Source of the DNA: a virus
Strand: one strand, 5' to 3'
Virus record (IMG/VR): IMGVR_UViG_3300042731_002243
Coordinates: 1-20,573 of that record
DNA: 20,573 nt
Shown here: positions 16,801-20,573 of the stretch, piece by piece
Numbering within the stretch: the stretch's first letter is position 1
How the letters are laid out: each line of letters starts with the position of its first letter
Made by a program: the position numbers and the translations under genes
The notes under the pieces: generated by a model
What the model was told of the DNA's origin: nothing
Database searches by the model: none
Seen by the model: only the letters and a program-made list of their open reading frames with translations

Positions 16801-18780
16801 GTAATTGAAGGTTTAACTAATCTATACTATGATAACAATAGAGTAAAAACAAAATTAAACGAAGAAACTGTAATTAGTGGTTCATCTCAAATAGACCACG
16901 ACCAAACTACAAACTTTAATGCAAATGAACACTTTACACAAGCAAGTATTACAACTGTGGGTACTATCGGTACTGGTGTTTGGCAAGGTACTGTAATTGA
17001 TAAAACATATTTAGATGATGAGGTTTATAATACTTCACTAAATTCATATACTGCATCAAACGATACTAAGATAACAAATATTCATTCATTTACATCATCA
17101 TTTAATGATTCAATGTCAATTGATGCTGGTGGTGTAACAATTCTTGGTAATTTAAGTGTACAAGGAACACAAACTCAACTTGATACAACTACATTAAACG
17201 TACAAGATAAAAATATTACAATAGCAAGTGGGGCAGCAGATTCCGCGGCAGCTGATGGTGCAGGTATTACAATTGATGGTGCAAATGAAAGTTTAACATG
17301 GGACCACTCTGCTTCAAGATTCCAATTTAGTGATGATTTACATATTGTAGGAAATATAACTGTAAGTGGTAACGTAGATGGAATTGATATTTCGGCAATA
17401 GATACTGATGATGTAAGTGAGGCAACAAACAAATACTATACAGATGCAAGAGTAAAAACTAAATTAGATGCAGATGGAGTTATAAGTGGTTCATCTCAAG
17501 TAAACGCAAATAGTATTACAAACTTTGATGCTAATGTAGATACAAGGTTAGATGCCAAAACAGTAATTAGTGGTTCATCTCAAGTGGATGGTGCAAGTAT
17601 TACTAATAAATCAGTTTCATTCGGTGGAGTATCTGTAAACTTAGGTTCATCAGATGCAACTCCTGCATTTGATTTATCAGATGCAACTGCGTATCCAGGT
17701 GATAGTAGTTTAACAACATTAGGTACAGTAACAAGTGGTAATGTAACTGCAATTCTACCAACTGGTGTAATTTCAGGTTCGAGTCAACAAACATTCGAAT
17801 CTTCATCATTCGCAGAAACCGCATCTCTTGCAATTCATACTTCAGAATGGATATTAGGTGCAGATGGTTCTAATCATTATGTATTTACCGGACCAGGACA
17901 CTTAACTGGTTCAAATGACCCTGCTATTTACTTAACAAGAGGTCAAAAATATAGATTCACAAACAAATCAGGTGGACATCCATTTAGAATTCAATCAACT
18001 GCAAATGGTTCTGCAGGTACACAATATAACAATGGTGTAACAAATCAAGATGCAGGTAACAATACAACTTTGACATTTGATGTTCCATTTAACTCACCTG
18101 ATACTCTTTATTACCAATGTACTGCTCATGGTAATATGGGAGGCCCAATTTATATTACAAATCCAACCTCATATGAAAGAGTAGGAAGTGGAATCATATC
18201 AGGTTCATCTCAAGTATCTCTTGGTGGTGATTTAAGTGGAGGTGCAAACGCTGCAACAGTAGAAAAAGTTCAAGGTGTATCTTTAACAAGTGATGAGGCA
18301 ACTCAGTTAGCAAATATTGGAAGTACTACAATATCTTCAGCTCAATGGGGATATGTTGGAAATCTTAACCAAGATTTAAGAACAAGTGATAGTGTACAGT
18401 TTGGTAAAGTTGGTGTAGGTGGTGCAAGTGATGCAACATATGAATTGAAAGTAACAGGTGATGTTGGAGCAACAGGAGATATTGTTGCATATATTTCATC
18501 TGATAAAAGGTTAAAAGATAATATACAACCAATTGAGGGGGCTTTAGATAAAGTTTCTCAAATAAGTGGTAACACTTTTGATTGGAATGAAGAAAAACAG
18601 AATATTTATAAAGGAAAGGATTATGGTGTAATTGCACAAGAAATCCAAGAGGTTATGCCTGAACTCGTAGATACGAGAGAAAATGGTTACCTTGCAGTAA
18701 AATATGACAAAATTGTTCCTTTACTGATTGAATCAATTAAAGAATTGAAAAAAGAGATTGAGGAACTGAAATCTAAATAG
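13855..18780 (+). CDS. Giant tail fibre protein with coiled coils, cupredoxin-like domain and S74 chaperone
   Basis: The 1641-residue protein is the largest in the window. Residues about 1-50 form the MAAIIQLRRGS... attachment-type domain. Two arrays of 14-residue coiled-coil repeats lie at about 161-392 and 586-746. NLTVQGTQTQL modules start at 423 and, as NLSVQGTQTQL, at 1099. VGTIGTGVWQGT modules lie near 545 and 1040. A cupredoxin-like domain (about 1330-1437) carries His1375, Cys1422, His1425 and Met1428. The C-terminus (about 1545-1641) is a peptidase S74 intramolecular chaperone with SDKRLK giving the Ser1549/Lys1554 pair and a final helical Lys/Glu segment. In this family the chaperone drives fibre trimerisation and then cleaves itself off before the catalytic Ser, which would release about 93 residues. 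Expected role: a long host-recognition fibre. Confidence 0.88.
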   Translation: MAAIIQLRRGSSPSSLSYGEIYVNDDSASLVLRLSGSGDIVTLTKLEQKNHGNLWIDGDITASSISASGDVRIGGQLFLGDEATDDIVVQGSLSSSLIPESNAAHDLGSSTKNWKDLYVGTIYATSTVLSGQSNLSSSAQITAFGFISGSDLDSLNSYTSSTDIRLTNLQSTTSSFDVRITQLETDTGSQDQRLDRLELETGSLNTTNTAQNTRLTTLETKTGSLDSDITTINGRLGNVETTTASFDSRLDNLESTSGSSNTFQADATIQLNNIESTTSSFDGRLDNIESTTSSFDGRLDNLESTTASIDVRINGIDTTTASFDGRLDILEAKSTTIGTVTSSLDSRLDVQEAKSTTIGTITSSFDGRLDNIESTTSSLDSRVDALETSTASSDISVDSLNTFTSSFNTAITLNSDDVTVLGNLTVQGTQTQLNTSTLNIEDKNLLIASGAADSSAANGAGITIDGADKTLTWDHSNTNFVFDARVSSSVGFAGDGSGLTGVTANAVAFNNITSKPTLISGSSQIDHDATDNYVAGEHFLQSAITTVGTIGTGVWQGTVIDKQYLDDEVLNTSLNSYTASNDTAATVQNNRLSSLESTTSSLDGRLDIQEAKSTTIAGVTSSLDSRLDNVETTTSSLDSRLDNIETTTSSLDQRLDRLQLETASLNTSVTTINGRLDNVELTTSSFDGRLDNLQATTESLDQRLDRIELYTSSNDTSSFNARFTNIESTTSSFDSRLDQLETNTGSLGTAAFFNVTSSIFGDSTVVPTAAAVNDAIVSAGGGDITAVGAGLGLSGGGVSGDITLNLNTGSTHFTQGVTAIAGGAVDLTSLNSYTSSNDIKITNIHSTTASFDSRLDNLEGASGSYLTAHPNISAGSNISQDNSDGTVLQDLTITLDSNGHVTTATSATVNLDGRYYTETESDTLFTKKGGQGVISGSSQVNADSITNFDANVDTRLDAKTVISGSSQVVLDNADKTGFTADDVIEGLTNLYYDNNRVKTKLNEETVISGSSQIDHDQTTNFNANEHFTQASITTVGTIGTGVWQGTVIDKTYLDDEVYNTSLNSYTASNDTKITNIHSFTSSFNDSMSIDAGGVTILGNLSVQGTQTQLDTTTLNVQDKNITIASGAADSAAADGAGITIDGANESLTWDHSASRFQFSDDLHIVGNITVSGNVDGIDISAIDTDDVSEATNKYYTDARVKTKLDADGVISGSSQVNANSITNFDANVDTRLDAKTVISGSSQVDGASITNKSVSFGGVSVNLGSSDATPAFDLSDATAYPGDSSLTTLGTVTSGNVTAILPTGVISGSSQQTFESSSFAETASLAIHTSEWILGADGSNHYVFTGPGHLTGSNDPAIYLTRGQKYRFTNKSGGHPFRIQSTANGSAGTQYNNGVTNQDAGNNTTLTFDVPFNSPDTLYYQCTAHGNMGGPIYITNPTSYERVGSGIISGSSQVSLGGDLSGGANAATVEKVQGVSLTSDEATQLANIGSTTISSAQWGYVGNLNQDLRTSDSVQFGKVGVGGASDATYELKVTGDVGATGDIVAYISSDKRLKDNIQPIEGALDKVSQISGNTFDWNEEKQNIYKGKDYGVIAQEIQEVMPELVDTRENGYLAVKYDKIVPLLIESIKELKKEIEELKSK
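14335..15030 (+). repeat. First array of 14-residue coiled-coil repeats
   Basis: The encoded protein repeats a 14-residue unit of the form RLDNIESTTSSFDG, equal to two heptads, many times with small insertions (for example EAKSTTIGTVTSS). Leu/Ile/Val and Phe/Leu recur at heptad spacing. At DNA level neighbouring units are near copies, for example around 14690-14775. Confidence 0.85.
15409..15597 (+). repeat. DHD/GTIGTGVWQGT module, copy 1
   Basis: This stretch encodes LISGSSQIDHD, then TTVGTIGTGVWQGTVIDKQY and SLNSYTASND. Copies occur at about 16872-17066 in the same gene and 19326-19468 in the next gene, so the module has spread between fibre genes. Confidence 0.8.
15610..16092 (+). repeat. 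Second array of 14-residue coiled-coil repeats
   Basis: The same two-heptad unit as in the first array (for example RLDNVETTTSSLDS) is repeated about ten times, with LDQRLDRLQLETAS variants. The EAKSTTI insertion of the first array is also present, showing duplication between the arrays. Confidence 0.85.
16444..16677 (+). repeat. HPNISAGSNISQ module shared with the next fibre gene
   Basis: This segment encodes HPNISAGSNISQ, LTITLDSNGHVTTAT and LDGRYYTETESDTL, and is nearly identical in protein to 19123-19343 in the following gene. Long DNA identity (for example acaatcacattagattctaa, then tggaca) indicates recent duplication or recombination. Confidence 0.85.
16872..17066 (+). repeat. DHD/GTIGTGVWQGT module, copy 2
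   Basis: Second copy of the module at 15409-15597, with SGSSQIDHDQTTNFNANEHF followed by the same GVWQGTVID and SYTASND elements. It is closer to the copy in the next fibre gene over the first half (DHDQTTNFN) and to copy 1 over the second half (YLDDEV). Confidence 0.8.
17842..18165 (+). other. Cupredoxin-like domain encoded within the giant fibre
   Basis: Residues about 1330-1437 contain YLTRGQKYRFTNKSGGHPFR (1359-1378), a beta pair ending in the first His, and LYYQCTAHGNMGG (1418-1430), the Cys-x2-His-x2-Met loop of small blue copper proteins. The first His to Cys distance is 47 residues, as in plastocyanin, and the C-x2-H-x2-M loop is the amicyanin type. All four classical type-1 copper ligands are present. 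This supports a cupredoxin fold; whether copper is bound is inference. Confidence 0.75.
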
Positions 18781-18793
18781 AATTTTAGTTTAA

Positions 18794-20083
18794 ATGGCAC
18801 AAACAATAAAATTAAAACGTTCTTCCACAGCTGGGAAAGTACCTGGAACTGGTAATCTTGCCTTAGGTGAACTTGCCATCAATACCTATGATGGTAGAAT
18901 ATTCTTCAAAAAGAACGATGGCTCAGATGCAGTAGAACATATTGTAACTACTGATTCTATAACAACTGGTTCAATATCACTTACTAGTAAAGTAACAGCA
19001 GCAACACTTACACTTAGTGGATTATCTGCACAAAACTCAGAAGCAACTTCATTAATGATTAATGGTAGTGGTGTTGTTGGAACTAGAGAACTTGGTTCAA
19101 ATGCATTCAACTCAACATCATTTTTAACCGAACACCCAAATATAAGTGCTGGTTCAAATATATCACAAAATAATTCAAATGGTACTGTTATACAAGATTT
19201 AACAATCACATTAGATTCTAATGGACACGTTACCACCGCAACTGCAGGTACAGTAAATTTAGATGGAAGATATTATACTGAAACAGAATCAGATACTTTA
19301 TACACAAAAAAATTAGGACAAGGTGTAATTAGTGGTTCATCACAAATTGACCACGACCAAACTACAAACTTCAACACAAATGAACACTTTACTCAGGCTA
19401 ACATCACAACTGTTGGTACTATTGGTACTGGTGTTTGGCAAGGTACTGCAATTGCATCGGCTTACTTAGATTCAGATACTGCACACCTAAGTGGAACACA
19501 AACATTTAGTGGAGCAAAAACATTTAGTAGTGATTTAACAATATCAAATGCTGCACCAAAAATATATCTTACTGACACCAATAACAATGATGATTTTATA
19601 ATTGCCAATACAAATGGTGTTTTTCAAATTCAAGATGATGTTGGTGCTAGATTCCAAGTACAAAGTAGTGGTGTTGTAGAAGTAAAAACATCTACACAAT
19701 CAACTTCTAAAACAACAGGTGGATTAGTCGTTGATGGTGGTGTTGGTATCGCTAAAACACTTAATGTTGGTGAAGATGTTGTTGCATATGCTTCTTCAGA
19801 CGAGAGATATAAAGATAATGTTACACCAATTGAAAATCCAAATGATAAAATTAAACAAATCGGTGGATATACGTTTGATTGGAATGATAAACACGAAGTA
19901 TTCAAAGGTCAACACGATGTTGGTGTAATTGCACAAGAAATAGAAAAAGTATTACCAGAGATTGTAGAAACAAGAGAAAGTGGATATAAAGCGGTAAAAT
20001 ACGAAAAGATAGTAGCTCTACTAATAGAATCTAATAAAGAACTTCTTAAAAGAGTAGAAGAGTTAGAATCAAAAATCAAATAA
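18794..20083 (+). CDS. Tail fibre protein with S74 chaperone
   Basis: The 429-residue protein starts with MAQTIKLKRSSTAGKVPGTG and LALGELAINTYDGRIFFKKN (about 22-41), the clearest version in the window of the tropism-determinant-like N-terminal domain. A middle part (about 110-225) is shared with the giant fibre: HPNISAGSNISQ, YYTETESDTL, SGSSQIDHDQTTNFN and GTIGTGVWQGT. A beta segment (about 235-325) follows. The end (about 330-429) is a peptidase S74 chaperone with SDERYK giving Ser335/Lys340; self-cleavage would release about 95 residues. It lies 13 bases after the giant fibre gene with no clear ribosome site. It may be a shorter fibre, or an alternative adhesin sharing its shaft with the larger one. 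Confidence 0.87.
   Translation: MAQTIKLKRSSTAGKVPGTGNLALGELAINTYDGRIFFKKNDGSDAVEHIVTTDSITTGSISLTSKVTAATLTLSGLSAQNSEATSLMINGSGVVGTRELGSNAFNSTSFLTEHPNISAGSNISQNNSNGTVIQDLTITLDSNGHVTTATAGTVNLDGRYYTETESDTLYTKKLGQGVISGSSQIDHDQTTNFNTNEHFTQANITTVGTIGTGVWQGTAIASAYLDSDTAHLSGTQTFSGAKTFSSDLTISNAAPKIYLTDTNNNDDFIIANTNGVFQIQDDVGARFQVQSSGVVEVKTSTQSTSKTTGGLVVDGGVGIAKTLNVGEDVVAYASSDERYKDNVTPIENPNDKIKQIGGYTFDWNDKHEVFKGQHDVGVIAQEIEKVLPEIVETRESGYKAVKYEKIVALLIESNKELLKRVEELESKIK
19123..19343 (+). repeat. HPNISAGSNISQ module, copy in the last fibre gene
   Basis: This is the counterpart of 16444-16677. The next module (19326-19468, DHDQTTNF and GVWQGT) also follows in the same order, although in the giant fibre the two are separated by an extra segment of about 190 bases. 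Confidence 0.8.
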
Positions 20084-20573
20084 ATGTACGATATTTATTA
20101 CACAACTGGCGGTGGCCCTTATACCAACGCAGGTTCTGATAAATGGGTAAATGATTGGTTAGAATTAGTTGTACCAAAACTAGATGTAAAACCAATACTT
20201 CTTATTCATAGAAACAAACCAAACAATTTTGACCAAATTGATTATAAATTTCCAATCGAAACTTATTGGCATGGAGATGATATAGAAAAGTTTGAAGAAC
20301 TTTGTAATGGTGCCAGAAGAATCAATATACTTCATGGGCATTATACACCAATGAAATGTATTGTTGATAATAAACATAAGATACATTCAAATATATTACA
20401 TAATTCAGTAGACCATATACTAAAAGCAACAATGGGAACAGATTTAAGAGTTGTTCATGCACCATATATGGATTCTGCTTGGGAAAAGGAAGTTGTTGAA
20501 TATAGTAAACATAATATATGGGTTGGATTATTTGATATTCCTATATCTGATAAAACAATTACTAATCATTATG
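20084..20573 (+). CDS. Unidentified protein, cut off by the window end; possibly glycosyltransferase-like
   Basis: The ATG follows the fibre stop directly (TAAATG), and the frame stays open for 163 codons to the window edge. It reads MYDIYYTTGGGPYTNAGSDK and later RRINILHGHYTPMKC (about 86-100), HSNILHNSVDHILKA (about 110-124) and VGLFDIP (about 151-157). Ordinary composition with mixed helices and strands shows a globular enzyme-like protein, unlike the Ser/Thr-rich fibres before it. The N-terminal Gly-rich turn and the His-rich hydrophobic strands recall family 4-type glycosyltransferases, but no diagnostic motif is visible in the part present. A virion-modifying or surface-modifying role would fit the place after the fibres. 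The function is a guess; the coding call is firm. Confidence 0.8.
   Translation, partial: MYDIYYTTGGGPYTNAGSDKWVNDWLELVVPKLDVKPILLIHRNKPNNFDQIDYKFPIETYWHGDDIEKFEELCNGARRINILHGHYTPMKCIVDNKHKIHSNILHNSVDHILKATMGTDLRVVHAPYMDSAWEKEVVEYSKHNIWVGLFDIPISDKTITNHY

Noticed and set aside
19731-19928. A 65-codon + strand frame inside the last fibre gene
   Set aside because: It overlaps the S74 chaperone in another frame, is dominated by Met/Leu/Lys from AT-rich codons, and has no ribosome site.

Overview
The window is a one-directional, A+T-rich stretch of a tailed-phage genome. Every convincing gene is on the + strand, genes are tightly packed, and no gap exceeds about 165 bases. The gene order (scaffold, major capsid protein, three neck/tail-completion genes, then long fibre genes) and the recognisable sequence of the gp23-type major capsid protein point to a T4-like myovirus, of the divergent type common in marine viral sequence. 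The host cannot be read from the window.

Layout. Positions 3-95 hold the basic, Gly/Ser-rich tail of an upstream gene. Positions 131-403 encode a ribosomal protein bS21 homologue, closed by a hairpin terminator at 437-464. Positions 566-3405 are the head module: a very acidic gp22-type prohead core protein and the gp23-type major capsid protein, ended by a strong terminator at 3431-3459. Positions 3506-6236 carry three overlapping or abutting genes matching the order 13-14-15 of T4 (neck proteins and tail-sheath stabiliser). Two small genes (6233-6562 and 6555-6920) follow; they are related to each other and to the C-terminal extension of the gp15-like protein.

Positions 6922-20083, about 13 kb, encode five fibre or fibre-like proteins of 1327, 196, 694, 1641 and 429 residues. 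They are built from a shared pool of modules: SGSSQ linkers, 14-residue coiled-coil repeats, repeated beta modules, cadherin-like domains and one cupredoxin-like domain. Three start with a short domain like the N-terminus of the major tropism determinant. Two end in a peptidase S74 self-cleaving chaperone with an intact Ser/Lys pair. The last gene (20084 to the window end) is cut off and unidentified; a glycosyltransferase-like role is only a guess.

Regulation. An ATATTTATA(TAA) motif recurs just upstream of several genes and directly after two terminators. It is the best candidate for a late promoter element, although its reverse complement is the classical T4 late-promoter box, so its direction needs testing. 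The most interesting points are the phage-encoded bS21 inside a head-gene module, the fibre-borne cupredoxin domain with a complete type-1 copper ligand set, the triplicated module around 6.0-6.9 kb, and the upstream motif.
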